From contig JANSWZ010000010.1 of assembly GCA_024743215.1 (NCBI GenBank), forward strand, positions 62,001-126,000: a stretch of 64,000 nucleotides of DNA, read 5' to 3'. This DNA comes from Alphaproteobacteria bacterium. Its GTDB lineage: Bacteria > Pseudomonadota > Alphaproteobacteria > Rhizobiales > GCA-2746425. Positions 8,905 through 17,984 of this stretch are shown in pieces. Both the position numbers and the translations under genes were made by a program. Position 1 is the stretch's first letter. Each line of letters begins with the position of its first letter. Under the pieces are notes generated by a model. That model made no database searches. It was not told the origin of the DNA and saw only the letters and a program-made list of their open reading frames with translations.

Positions 8905-9420
8905 ATGAAATCCCGTTTGAAAACCGCCGCCTGCGCTGCCGTCCTCTGCTTTTCTGGCGCTGCTGCGAACGCAGCCAATATTGTTGAAATCGCCGTCGGC
9001 GATGAGCGCTTCTCAACGCTGGTAGCTGCCGTCCAGGCTGCTGGCCTTGCTGAAACACTCTCCGGTCCCGGTCCGTTCACCGTTTACGCGCCGGTTAATG
9101 ATGCCTTTGCAGCGCTGCCTGCCGGTACGGTCGACACGCTTTTGAAGCCCGAGAACAAAGGGCAACTGACCGATGTGCTTCTGTATCACGTGGATGACCG
9201 TAAATTGACGGCCAACATGTTCCCCACCGGCTCTAACTATTTCAAGCCCATTTTGGCAAGTGGCCGCTTGTGCATCACTGCCGAAAACGGTGGCGTGAAA
9301 ATTGCGGACGGTAGCGGTGAGATGGCAAATGTCATCATTGCAGATATCATGGCAGACAATGGCGTGATCCACGTCGTGGACAAAGTGCTGCTTCCAGGCA
9401 CACGTCCGGCCTGCCACTAA
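8905..9420 (+). CDS. Exported fasciclin (FAS1) domain protein
   Basis: A 171-aa secreted or periplasmic protein made of one FAS1 domain, a fold used for adhesion and matrix interactions. The signal peptide ends near GAAANAA (residue 23). FAS1 landmarks follow: the H1-like box FTVYAPVNDAFAALP at roughly residues 53-67, YHV near 93-95, and the H2-like NGVIHVVDKVLLP near the C-terminus. Start ATG 8905 has GGAG 7 bases upstream; the longer frame adds a non-signal-like N-terminus. It stands alone, followed by a strong hairpin shared with the convergent gene at 9546. Confidence 0.93.
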   Translation: MKSRLKTAACAAVLCFSGAAANAANIVEIAVGDERFSTLVAAVQAAGLAETLSGPGPFTVYAPVNDAFAALPAGTVDTLLKPENKGQLTDVLLYHVDDRKLTANMFPTGSNYFKPILASGRLCITAENGGVKIADGSGEMANVIIADIMADNGVIHVVDKVLLPGTRPACH

Positions 9421-9426
9421 AACTCC

Positions 9427-9476
9427 CGGCGCCCCGCTATCCTGTCGGGGCGCCGTGAAATTCGGCTGGATTTTTT
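9427..9476. terminator. Strong hairpin terminator after FAS1 gene
   Basis: CGGCGCCCCG (9427-9436) and CGGGGCGCCG (9446-9455) form a perfect 10-bp GC-rich stem with a 9-base loop, with a T6 run at about 9471-9476. It lies 6 bases past the FAS1 stop and before the end of the convergent membrane gene, so it may work in both directions. Confidence 0.8.
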
Positions 9477-9545
9477 GAATGAATGTCTGCTTTTGAGCAT
9501 GGCTGGATTTCTGGAGAGGCAGGACCGTACGGCAGCTGCCGGCCA

Positions 9546-9779
9546 TTAGCCCCAGCGTATGAAGCCGATGATGGCAGAGCCAGCGTAAAACAGTTGCAAC
9601 GCTAGAAACGCCCATCGCTTGTCTATTATCGCCCAGCCGGAAAATAGAGTGGCCGAGGTCAGCAACAATGAGAATGCGAGAATTTCATTCCCGGTATTAG
9701 AGGCGATCAGTAGAGCATATAGAATGCCGAGAGCTGAGCCCAACCATTCGAAAACTGTCGTCCACGTTCGACTTTGCAT
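9546..9779 (-). CDS. Small three-helix membrane protein (CBU_0592-like)
   Basis: A 77-aa predicted inner-membrane protein with three hydrophobic segments, reminiscent of the CBU_0592/YgjV-like small membrane domain. It starts with a short polar N-terminus and WLGSALGILYALL, then SLLLTSATLFSGWAI, a KRW hinge, and LQLFYAGSAIIGF. ATG 9779 is preferred over the adjacent GTG 9782; the ribosome-binding site is weak (GGGA). It is convergent with the FAS1 gene. The function is unknown in this family. Confidence 0.65.
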   Translation of the reverse strand: MQSRTWTTVFEWLGSALGILYALLIASNTGNEILAFSLLLTSATLFSGWAIIDKRWAFLALQLFYAGSAIIGFIRWG

Positions 9780-9782
9780 CAC

Positions 9783-10359
9783 TAATTCCCAACATGTTTA
9801 CGGCGAATTATTTACACATTTCCATTGGTGAAAATAGACGAAAACTCCAAGTGCCAGCTCAGTTTAATCCACCTTGCAAAGGTCCGGACTGCGGGCTTTT
9901 GCCAAGGCTTGGGCTCAGCCGAAATTGCGGCATTGCTCTGAATAATCAAAAAGGCGGCTGATGCCCGGTCACTGAAAGTTTATTGTAGCTCCTCATGCTA
10001 CAGAAGCGCGTCAGATGCGCACATGCCATCGGCCGCACTGTGGATGATCACGTCAAAGCAGATCCTGTCATGACATATTACAAAAACCGGCATTGACACT
10101 TTCAGCACGATTGACCGGGACCTGGACGCGCAGCGTTCTGGACTGAAGGCAGAAACCGCAAATTCATACCATTTGAAATTCAGGACATCCTTGGGCCATC
10201 CGCTTTCGTCGGTGGCGTGCCAATGGCTGCCACTTGGTGGGGCAGAAACAACTCTGGTGAGCAAGCGTGATGGCCCTGAGCCTTGGCGATAAGGTTGCTT
10301 TGGATATTGTGGGTCATAGTGTGTAGGCTCAGTCTGCTATTCCCCAGAAGGAGAGAAAA
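9783..10359. other. Gap upstream of SDR gene; no gene recognised
   Basis: About 575 bases without a convincing frame. A small perfect hairpin, TGTAGC (9984-9989) with GCTACA (9997-10002), is present. The minus-strand frame of about 88 codons near 9998-10264 has no recognisable protein features. Confidence 0.4.
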
Positions 10360-11106
10360 ATGGATTTAACGCAACGTCTTGCAGGCAAGACTGCAATTGT
10401 CACGGCTGCCGCCCAAGGCATCGGCCGCGCCGTCGCAGAGCGCTTGATGGCTGAGGGTGCGAATGTGCATGCCTCGGACTTGAATGGTGATGTTCTGAGC
10501 ACGTTGAAGGGCGCGGAGATCAGCACGCTTGATGCCTCGGACAGTTCGGCGGTCAGCGCCTATTTTGAACAATTTGATCGGGTCGATATCGTGGTCCACG
10601 CGGTGGGTTACGTCCATCACGGTGATATTGAAGAATGCAGCCTTGAAGATTGGCGCAGATCCTGTTCGATTACCTTGGACAGTGCTTTTTTTGTACTGGG
10701 CGCGGCCATTCCCAAGATGAAAACAAACGGCGGAAGCATCATCACCATCGGTTCAGTGGCAAGTTCCACCAAAGGGTTCCCGAAACGTGTTGCGTATGGT
10801 GCAACCAAGGCTGGCGTTCTGGGCCTGACCAAAGCCGTGGCAGCGGATTATCTTCACCAGGGTATTCGGTGCAACTCGGTTTGTCCCGGTACGGTGGACA
10901 GCCCAAGCCTGCGGGGGCGTATCGGGGTGCTGGCCGAAACGATGGGCAGTCTGGAAGAAGCCGAGAAGTACTTCATTGATCGTCAGCCGGCAGGCCGCTT
11001 TGGAACTCCAGATGAGATTGCCGGCCTCTGTGCGTTTCTGGCATCGGATGACGGGGCGTTTATGACCGGACAGATCGTCAACATCGACGGTGGTATTACC
11101 ATCTAG
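10360..11106 (+). CDS. Short-chain dehydrogenase/reductase (classical SDR)
   Basis: A 248-aa NAD(P)(H)-dependent oxidoreductase. It has the cofactor glycine motif TAAAQGIG at residues 15-22, the catalytic Ser near ITIGSVAS, and YxxxK at Tyr146-Lys150. An acidic residue (ASDLNG, near 38-43) after the second beta strand favours NAD over NADP. The C-terminal RQPAGRFGTPDEIA and DGG resemble the 3-hydroxybutyrate dehydrogenase type 2 and 2-keto-3-deoxy-L-fuconate dehydrogenase branch. A strong RBS AAGGAGAG lies just upstream. It stands alone between two long gaps, so the pathway is unknown. Confidence 0.9.
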   Translation: MDLTQRLAGKTAIVTAAAQGIGRAVAERLMAEGANVHASDLNGDVLSTLKGAEISTLDASDSSAVSAYFEQFDRVDIVVHAVGYVHHGDIEECSLEDWRRSCSITLDSAFFVLGAAIPKMKTNGGSIITIGSVASSTKGFPKRVAYGATKAGVLGLTKAVAADYLHQGIRCNSVCPGTVDSPSLRGRIGVLAETMGSLEEAEKYFIDRQPAGRFGTPDEIAGLCAFLASDDGAFMTGQIVNIDGGITI

Positions 11107-11685
11107 GATGTTTGATCCCGGATTTTGACACTGCAATATTTCTTTTGAACGGCTCGGCCAAACGACCGCAATAAAGCTGTGCGGCTTTGTCCGTGCTGTC
11201 ATGGTAGATATCTCTGATCCGGCCAGTGTCTCATTAATGTCGACAAAAGGCAGCATTCTTCCCTTTTACAAGCGACCTATCACGGCCTTTTTCCTAAGTC
11301 TTGCAGTGTCTTATGTTCTCATTGTTACTGTTCGGAAGCTGAAGGATTGGAAGACCAAGACCTAAGCGCGGGTAGGGTCATTCTATAAGCGCGTGGCTTG
11401 CTCACGCTTGTCTGCCTGGTCAATCCTACATGTGCATCATGAAATGTTGATCGGTTTCGCAAAATGCCAGTGTGTTGTTTTGATGGTAATTACAATAATC
11501 GGCATGTCGCCTCAGATAAATACAATCTTTGATTGAGTAGTTTTAAATCACAATAGTCTTTGATGACAAATTTTGGTCGCAATTGTTGGCCGAATACTGG
11601 AGCCTGTGGCCCGCCAGTTCATATCACTTGAATTCCCAGCGGATTTTCTATTTGAAAATTGCCGCAGAATTCGTAGGTTGAACAC
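11107..11685. other. 579-base gap upstream of CHAT gene
   Basis: No gene recognised. The last 200 bases are AT-rich and should hold the CHAT promoter; candidate AT-rich boxes around 11525-11560 are too loose to call. It contains GATTGAGTAG (11531-11540) and AATTGTTG (11581-11588), both echoed upstream of the caspase gene. Confidence 0.4.
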
Positions 11686-14349
11686 ATGATTAAACAATTG
11701 ATATCAAAACTGAATAACGCTCAGGCCTCTCAAATGAGTGGCTGCGCAAACCGCCTGTGGCGTCAGACAATTTGTCTGGTCGCAGCCCTGACAACCGCAT
11801 TTTGCGTGTCGTATCTTTCCACAATTTCCATTGCCGCAGCGCAGGATGTGCCGGAAATCACACCCGAAATGATTGAGGCGGCGGATGCAGGTGATGCCTA
11901 CTCTGCATATATCATCAGCTATGATCTGATTGTGAAAGGTGGTGAAGAGAACATCCGAACCGCGCTCCGGTATCTTGATATTGCCTATGAGGGATATTCA
12001 AAGGCTGAGAACGACGACGAGCGTTTTGCCGGCTCCCTCTTGAAGATGATTGGTGATGGTTACGGCCAATTGAACAATTATGCCGTAGCGTTGGAAAGAT
12101 ATCGCGCAGCTGACAAGGTATTTGAACGTTTTATGCATCTGGACGGTGTGGCGCTGGAGCGTGCGTTGAACTTGCAGGCGCAGGGTCTCACCATGATTGA
12201 TCTGTCGCGCTACAAGGAGAGCCTTACCTATTTCGAAGCGGCGCGCGCCCTTATGATCGCTGGCGATGGCGAAGAGAGCATTTACCTTGGTGACACCTAT
12301 CTGAATGAAGGCATCGCATTTGAGGGCATGAAACGCTACGTCGAGTCCATCCAGACCTACAACAAGGCGATGCTGCATTACAGCAAGGCCTATGGACCGG
12401 AAAGCGCGCCCGTCGCTTATGCCATCAACAATATCGGTTGGGTCTTCAGACGCCTTGATAATTTCGAAGAGGCTGAAAACTGGACGCTCAAAGCCTTGCC
12501 GATGATAGACAGGCATGAAGGCGCATTCTCCGACAATGGCGGAAAAGTCAGAATAAATCTTGGCATCATCTACCATCAAATGGACCGCACCGACGAAGCC
12601 ATTCGCTGGACCATGCGCGCCATGCCTTATATTTCGGCAAACAAATCAACAACCTATGATGATCAACGTTGGGCCTTTGATACGCTTTCCCGCGCCATGC
12701 GCGCCAAGGGCGACATTGACAAGGCGATCACATTCGGAAAGCTGGCAGTGAATGCGCAACAAGCCATTCGGAACCAGAATACAGATTTGGGTGAAGCGGG
12801 CACAAAGGAATTACGCAGCGAATGGTCGCGGCTTTATGAGCACCTTGCCTCACTGCTGATAGAACAGGGGCGCATTGCCGAAGCACAAGCGGTGCTCAAT
12901 ATGGAAAAGGAGCAGGAGGTTTTCAATTTCCTGCGCCGTGACGCAAGCGCATCTGTCGCAAACACCACCGCCATATTGACCGATGCAGAATTGTCTGAAG
13001 AAGAGCGATTGAAGCAACTGTCCGAATTTCCAATTGAAGCCGCTCAGACTCTCTTTGCACTGACACTCAAGCTGGAAGCCGACACGGCGGATGATGCTGA
13101 AATCGAGCAGATTTTCGTGTTGCAGGAGGCGCTGGAAGCCTCCAACGCAACGTTTGAAGCGCAGGTTGAAGCATTTCTGGAAAGCGTCGAGCCCACCCAG
13201 ACCGAAGGTTTGACGGCCCAGTTTGACAAGATCGAAAGCTACCAGGCCTTGCTGGAAGACAAGGGGCAAAAGGCGGCCATCCTTCAAATTGCGGCAATTG
13301 ATGACAAGGCACATCTGTTTCTGACCTTGCCGGATTTGAATTTGCATGAGGAGGTGGATGTTAAAAAGGCAGATTTGGCCAAGCTGGTCTTCGACAGTTT
13401 GCAACTCATTGAACAACGGTCGCCCGATGCGTCAGCCAAGCTGCAGGAGTTGAACGACATTTTGTTCGCGCCGGTGCGTGAAGCGCTGGACAAGAGCGAA
13501 ACCGAGGTGGTGATGCTGAACCTGAATGGGTTTTTGCGCTATGTGCCATTTGCAGCCCTGTTTGATGGTGAGGAATATCTCGTCCAGAATTTTGCTTTTT
13601 CGCTGTATACCACGACCATTCCAACGCAATTCAATGAAGGCGCGCGCGAGCGCACCAAGACCGCTGGTTTTGGGGTTACCGCTGCCCATCCGGGATTTTC
13701 CCCATTGCCCGGTGTGCGACAGGAATTGGAAATCATTTTTTCCGGTGATGATGCGCAGGGTGTGCTGGAAGGCCCAACCGCGCTTGACGCAAGTTTCGAT
13801 GAAAAGAGCCTGAAGCTCGCTTTGTTGAAAAAGCCCTCCATTCTTCACATCGCAAGTCACTTCAATCTGAAACCTGGCCAGGAAGATGATTCATTCCTGC
13901 TATTGGGTGATGGCGCACATCTGAAGCTGTCAGACATCCGCAAGCAAAGGGCCCTCAGTTTCAAGGGGATTGATCTTGTCACCCTGTCTGCCTGTCAAAC
14001 GGCTCTGGGTGGTGGCGATGGCTCGGAAATCGAAGGGTTCGGTGCGGCAGCGCAAGCCAATGGTGCGGGCGCAGTGATGGCATCCTTATGGCCGGTGGCC
14101 GACGATGCGACGCCGATCCTTATGCGTGATTTCTACCATGCAATGATTGATCAGGGCCTCACCAAGGCCGAGGCACTGCGCATTGCACAGGTTTCCATGT
14201 TGACGGGAAATCAGGCACCACAACTTTTGGCAAATCTTGAGCGCGGCGTCTCTGGACGTCAGAAAAAGAAAGCTCCAGAGGCGTCGCAGGCAACATTTGC
14301 GCACCCCTATTTCTGGTCTCCATTCGTGCTGATGGGCAATTGGCTGTAG
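11686..14349 (+). CDS. Exported TPR-CHAT protease
   Basis: An 887-aa protein with an export signal, a long TPR region and a C-terminal CHAT (caspase HetF-associated with TPRs) cysteine protease domain. A basic, long n-region is followed by a hydrophobic stretch, with probable cleavage near AAAQD (about residue 53). TPR-like helical repeats fill roughly residues 60-420, with a coiled, acidic linker to about 580. The CHAT domain carries the catalytic His725 in LHIASHF and Cys770 in LSACQTALGGGDG, and ends with the family signature SPFVLMGNW. Most studied CHAT proteases are cytoplasmic, so the signal sequence is notable. It heads a cluster with a caspase and a serine protease. The substrate is unknown. 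Confidence 0.93.
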   Translation: MIKQLISKLNNAQASQMSGCANRLWRQTICLVAALTTAFCVSYLSTISIAAAQDVPEITPEMIEAADAGDAYSAYIISYDLIVKGGEENIRTALRYLDIAYEGYSKAENDDERFAGSLLKMIGDGYGQLNNYAVALERYRAADKVFERFMHLDGVALERALNLQAQGLTMIDLSRYKESLTYFEAARALMIAGDGEESIYLGDTYLNEGIAFEGMKRYVESIQTYNKAMLHYSKAYGPESAPVAYAINNIGWVFRRLDNFEEAENWTLKALPMIDRHEGAFSDNGGKVRINLGIIYHQMDRTDEAIRWTMRAMPYISANKSTTYDDQRWAFDTLSRAMRAKGDIDKAITFGKLAVNAQQAIRNQNTDLGEAGTKELRSEWSRLYEHLASLLIEQGRIAEAQAVLNMEKEQEVFNFLRRDASASVANTTAILTDAELSEEERLKQLSEFPIEAAQTLFALTLKLEADTADDAEIEQIFVLQEALEASNATFEAQVEAFLESVEPTQTEGLTAQFDKIESYQALLEDKGQKAAILQIAAIDDKAHLFLTLPDLNLHEEVDVKKADLAKLVFDSLQLIEQRSPDASAKLQELNDILFAPVREALDKSETEVVMLNLNGFLRYVPFAALFDGEEYLVQNFAFSLYTTTIPTQFNEGARERTKTAGFGVTAAHPGFSPLPGVRQELEIIFSGDDAQGVLEGPTALDASFDEKSLKLALLKKPSILHIASHFNLKPGQEDDSFLLLGDGAHLKLSDIRKQRALSFKGIDLVTLSACQTALGGGDGSEIEGFGAAAQANGAGAVMASLWPVADDATPILMRDFYHAMIDQGLTKAEALRIAQVSMLTGNQAPQLLANLERGVSGRQKKKAPEASQATFAHPYFWSPFVLMGNWL

Positions 14350-14358
14350 CTCTGAATT

Positions 14359-15327
14359 CTAAGCCGGGATGTCGAGAATTTCACCATCTTGATTTACCCA
14401 GGTTACCTTGACCTTATGGGGATGTAGCGAAGTCACCTCTTTTTTCAGCCGTTGAGCTATCGAATGGGCTTCGTGAAAATGTGCCTGCTTTTCAGGATCG
14501 CTCCAGTTTGGTTCATCGTTCAACGCGTCCATTTCGTCCGTGTCGCAGAATTGGTCATATCTGTCCTCCCACTTGGAAATGCGTGATTCCAAGGCGATTG
14601 AAATACCAAGCAGATCTGGATCAACTGTTTCCCAGAAATCATTTGCCTTTGACCGGGCCCAAAGTCCCTCTTCATGCGCGGTCGCTTGAACACGTAATTC
14701 TGCTATGCTGATAACATTGCCGGGCTGCTCTGAATTGGAAAATTCTGCTTGAAGAGGCTGATCATTAGGCGGCAGCGATTGTAGGATGTCAGTGTTAGGC
14801 GGGGGTATGCGTGTCATCCGATAAGCGTAAATCGCGAAGGCCACTGTCACTGCAAGGCCTGCTGATTCCCGTAGAGACCAGGAGTGTGGGAATGACGGCA
14901 GCGCACCAAGGTGCTGAGCGTACAGCAGACAGACCGTCACCACCGCGTAGATAAGCATGGCATTGATTGTCGCCTGGCGGCCTGATTCATTGAAATCAAT
15001 GTCTTCATCCCGGTCGAAATAACGCGGTCCAAGCACCAGAACGTGCAGCAATTGCATGGCAAGACAGATGCAAAACAGAGCAGTTGCGAGCGCCGACTGA
15101 AAGAATAGGAAGGCGCCACCTGCAAAACTGACAAGAGCCATGACGCCGAGAAACCGCTTTTTAAAACGCCCTGTAATGACAGGTTCGGAAGTCTCTTCCG
15201 GATAATTGACGCGCTCGATAACTGTGTCGATCAACTCGTCGATCGCAATTGCGCGCAAAACCGCATAGCCTCCAAACATATAAAATGCTCCGAGCATGCC
15301 AAAAGCGATCGCAGTCATATTTTCCAT
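14359..15327 (-). CDS. Polytopic membrane protein, unknown family
   Basis: About 322 aa, with an N-terminal half of roughly five hydrophobic segments and a soluble C-terminal half rich in Trp and charged residues (SKWEDRYDQF, AHFHEAHSIAQRLKKEV). It is encoded opposite to its neighbours, convergent with the CHAT gene (9-base gap) and divergent from the caspase gene. The start is uncertain: the frame is open to 15366, but ATG 15327 (or 15336) is better placed after GAG-type sites. I do not recognise the family. Its position suggests a membrane partner of the exported proteases, which is inference. Confidence 0.75.
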   Translation of the reverse strand: MENMTAIAFGMLGAFYMFGGYAVLRAIAIDELIDTVIERVNYPEETSEPVITGRFKKRFLGVMALVSFAGGAFLFFQSALATALFCICLAMQLLHVLVLGPRYFDRDEDIDFNESGRQATINAMLIYAVVTVCLLYAQHLGALPSFPHSWSLRESAGLAVTVAFAIYAYRMTRIPPPNTDILQSLPPNDQPLQAEFSNSEQPGNVISIAELRVQATAHEEGLWARSKANDFWETVDPDLLGISIALESRISKWEDRYDQFCDTDEMDALNDEPNWSDPEKQAHFHEAHSIAQRLKKEVTSLHPHKVKVTWVNQDGEILDIPA

Positions 15328-15608
15328 CAAAAACATCTCAAAATAGATTCCAGGCCAAGCAACCATGATTGGTTATGTTGCAAAAAAAAGTGCAGTAACA
15401 TAGGGTTGGAGCAAAGGTAATATCCGTTAAACTTAAATAAACATAAGATTGAATAGTGTTGTTTTATGCAACTAATTGTTGTGGCTTCAGATTGTGTTTC
15501 ACAAATACAAGTAGATTGTTTTGGTGCTGCAAATGATAAGTAATCTGAATGAGTGATAAGATTTGACTGGACACAAAGAAGACAGAATCTGGTGTATTTA
15601 AGTCTGTT
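15328..15608. promoter_or_regulatory. Divergent AT-rich promoter region
   Basis: A 281-base AT-rich interval separates the divergent membrane-protein and caspase genes and must hold both promoters. No single -35/-10 pair is convincing. GATTGAATAG (15447-15456) and AATTGTTG (15474-15481) match sequences upstream of the CHAT gene. Confidence 0.4.
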
Positions 15609-17696
15609 ATGAAAAAAGTAATGTGTTTTAAGCGTGCGTCCGGTTTGCTGTCGATAATATGTGGAGTTGCTTTGCTCTGCGGTGTCGAAGCGGTTGCAAA
15701 AACAAATCATGCATTGATTGTTGGCGTGTCAAAATACCAGAATCTGCCAAAGGACCTGTGGCTGAAAGGTCCCAGGAATGACGCCATTCTTGTGCGCGAT
15801 TTTTTAATCTCCAACAGCACCAGACCGTTTGAAGAAAACAACATCCAGATACTCGCCGATGGCGTTGAGGGCGCTGACATCCCCACCTTGGCGGCGATAC
15901 GTGGTGCCTTGAGCGGTCTGGCCACCGAGGCAGGGCCGGGTGATTTTGTCTATCTGCACTTTTCAGGTCATGGAACGCAGGCACCGGCCCGCGACCCTTC
16001 AACGGAACTGGATGGTTTGGATGAGTTGTTTTTGCCTGCCGATATTGGCACCTGGGACAACACGGTAGGTACGGTTGCCAATGCCCTGGTGGATGATGAG
16101 ATTGGCGAGTTGATTGGTGCCATTCAGGCTAAAGGAGCCCATATCTGGGCGGTTTTTGACAGTTGCCATTCAGGCACCGTAACGCGCGCTGCAAACTTGT
16201 CTGATCCGCTGGACAGAGAAGTGTCCCGCAAGCTGTCTCCGGCCGTTCTTGGCATAAGTGATGCCGATTTGGTCGCCGCCAAGCCAACCACGCGAGGCAT
16301 TGGCGTTGAAGAGACGGGTGGTTCGGTTGAAAGCCTGGCCGAAAGCCCGACCTCCGAAACGGGTAGTTTTGTTGCCTTTTACGCCGCGCAAACCAACCAG
16401 ACCACGCCGGAGATGCGGCTTCCGGCGAACAAAACTCCGCGCGAACCGCACGGGCTCTTTACCTTCTCCATTCTGGAGGCCATCGCACAAAATCCAGGCA
16501 TCTCCTATCGCCAACTCGGTCAGGAAATTCTGCGAAACTATTCAGTACTGAATCGCTCCCAACCCACCCCGCTGTTTGAAGGCGATCTCGATCTTGGTGT
16601 CTTTTCAAATACCGAAGCGGCTTTTATCCAGCAATGGCCGGTCAAACAGACTGGCGGCACATTGACGATAAAGGCAGGTCGTCTTCATGGCTTGTCTCTT
16701 GGCGAAACCCTGGGAATGGTTGAGACGCCCGCTCAGAAAGAAGTGGACGAAAACCTGCAGTTCAAGGTCGAAACAATCACTGACCTGACGGCCACTGTGA
16801 CGCCAATCAGCGAAAGCTTTGCAATTCCTGCCGATACGCAGTTTGCACGAAAAATCGCGACCAGTATCGACTACAGTTTCACCATTGCCAAACCATTGGA
16901 CGAGCAGCAGACGCCCGAGACTGAAGCACTTTTCTCCGCTCTGGATAATTTTGAGCAGGCTGGTCTGAGATTGGAGATGACTGATCCTGAAACCGAAGCC
17001 GATGTCCAGTTTGTTATCAGGGACAACAGCCTCTGGTTCGTCGGCAGGGATGGCATCTTGGTGCCCGAGGGGCCGAACAAAACCCCTTCAGTCTCCATGG
17101 AAGAAAAATCCGCTGACGAGTTCTTGGCCATAGTCGGAGATAATCTGGCACGCATGGCGCGAGCCAATAATCTCATCAAACTGGGTGGCATTTTCAGACC
17201 GTCAGCGATGGGCGTTGATCTTCAATTTACGGCTCAGAATACGGTGCGCGAAGAACCGCTTGTGCTGGATGCAGCCTCTGTTTCAAAGCTGGTGCCGGGG
17301 GACATCGTCTTTCTGAAAGCAAAAAACACGCAGCGCAATCCGGTCGATGTGAACGTGTTGTATATCGGCAGCGATTTTTCGATTTCCCACATCTATGTGG
17401 AGCGCCTGAACAGAGAAGACAGTTTTGATCTTGATCTGTTTGATATCACCGATGCTTCCTTGGGCAGAGAGCGCATTCTCGTTGTGGCAACGCCCGCAGC
17501 ACCACAAAGCGCGGTTGAAGATTTGAGTTGGCTTGAGCAGTCAAGTCTGGAGCGCACCAGAGGAAATCAGAGTGAGCTAGGCGGCATGCTGGCGGAAGCA
17601 GGTTTTGCTTCCACGACACGCGCTGTGAAGAAACGTGGCGGTGCGGGTGGTGGAATTGCCCAGATACTTGTTGATGTGGTTGGGCAATTGGAATGA
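15609..17696 (+). CDS. Exported caspase-family (peptidase C14) protease
   Basis: A 695-aa clan CD cysteine protease of the caspase/metacaspase type. The signal peptide spans residues 1-30 (VEAVA). The p20-like domain starts at once with HALIVGVSKY; the catalytic dyad is His121 in HFSGHG and Cys186 in FDSCHSG. After about residue 330 a large C-terminal region of beta-rich character is interrupted by an acidic, low-complexity stretch. That region includes VPGDIVFLKAKNT and a DVNVLYIGSDFSISHIY segment, like the DUF4384-type domains often attached to bacterial caspases. Its stop overlaps the following small membrane gene by four bases (ATGA). Cleavage specificity cannot be read, but prokaryotic C14 enzymes often prefer Arg/Lys. 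Confidence 0.92.
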   Translation: MKKVMCFKRASGLLSIICGVALLCGVEAVAKTNHALIVGVSKYQNLPKDLWLKGPRNDAILVRDFLISNSTRPFEENNIQILADGVEGADIPTLAAIRGALSGLATEAGPGDFVYLHFSGHGTQAPARDPSTELDGLDELFLPADIGTWDNTVGTVANALVDDEIGELIGAIQAKGAHIWAVFDSCHSGTVTRAANLSDPLDREVSRKLSPAVLGISDADLVAAKPTTRGIGVEETGGSVESLAESPTSETGSFVAFYAAQTNQTTPEMRLPANKTPREPHGLFTFSILEAIAQNPGISYRQLGQEILRNYSVLNRSQPTPLFEGDLDLGVFSNTEAAFIQQWPVKQTGGTLTIKAGRLHGLSLGETLGMVETPAQKEVDENLQFKVETITDLTATVTPISESFAIPADTQFARKIATSIDYSFTIAKPLDEQQTPETEALFSALDNFEQAGLRLEMTDPETEADVQFVIRDNSLWFVGRDGILVPEGPNKTPSVSMEEKSADEFLAIVGDNLARMARANNLIKLGGIFRPSAMGVDLQFTAQNTVREEPLVLDAASVSKLVPGDIVFLKAKNTQRNPVDVNVLYIGSDFSISHIYVERLNREDSFDLDLFDITDASLGRERILVVATPAAPQSAVEDLSWLEQSSLERTRGNQSELGGMLAEAGFASTTRAVKKRGGAGGGIAQILVDVVGQLE

Positions 17697-17956
17697 ATTT
17701 ACTTTCTTTCGCTTTCATCATCGTGTTTGCGCTGGCAATCATCCTTGCCATTTTTGGTGCCTTCAAATTCTTCCGGCACCTGCCAACCTACTTGCGGCTG
17801 CGCACAGGAAGTTCTGTCGCAGTGCACAGGTTTCAATTTCAAGATTATGTTGACTGGTTGGCCGCAGACAACAAAACAAACGGCAACGGACTACTTCTAT
17901 TCGCATCAGGGATGGCTCTTTCACTAATGGCTTTTCCATTTCTGCTGGTCTTTTAA
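17693..17956 (+). CDS. Small two-helix membrane protein coupled to caspase
   Basis: An 87-aa protein with hydrophobic helices at about residues 4-24 and 66-86, joined by a basic/aromatic loop (HLPTYLRLRTGSS). Its ATG overlaps the caspase stop codon (ATGA), so translation is probably coupled and the products may act together, for example as a membrane anchor or inhibitor. No family is recognised. Confidence 0.7.
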   Translation: MNLLSFAFIIVFALAIILAIFGAFKFFRHLPTYLRLRTGSSVAVHRFQFQDYVDWLAADNKTNGNGLLLFASGMALSLMAFPFLLVF

Positions 17957-17984
17957 TTTAGTAAATCCCCATGGAGGAAAATGT

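Noticed and set aside
9998-10264. Minus-strand 88-codon frame before the SDR
   Set aside because: No RBS, no recognisable motif and an unusual composition; not counted as a gene.
10753-11256. Minus-strand 167-codon frame overlapping the SDR 3' end
   Set aside because: Most of it is antisense to the SDR and the rest has no recognisable motif.
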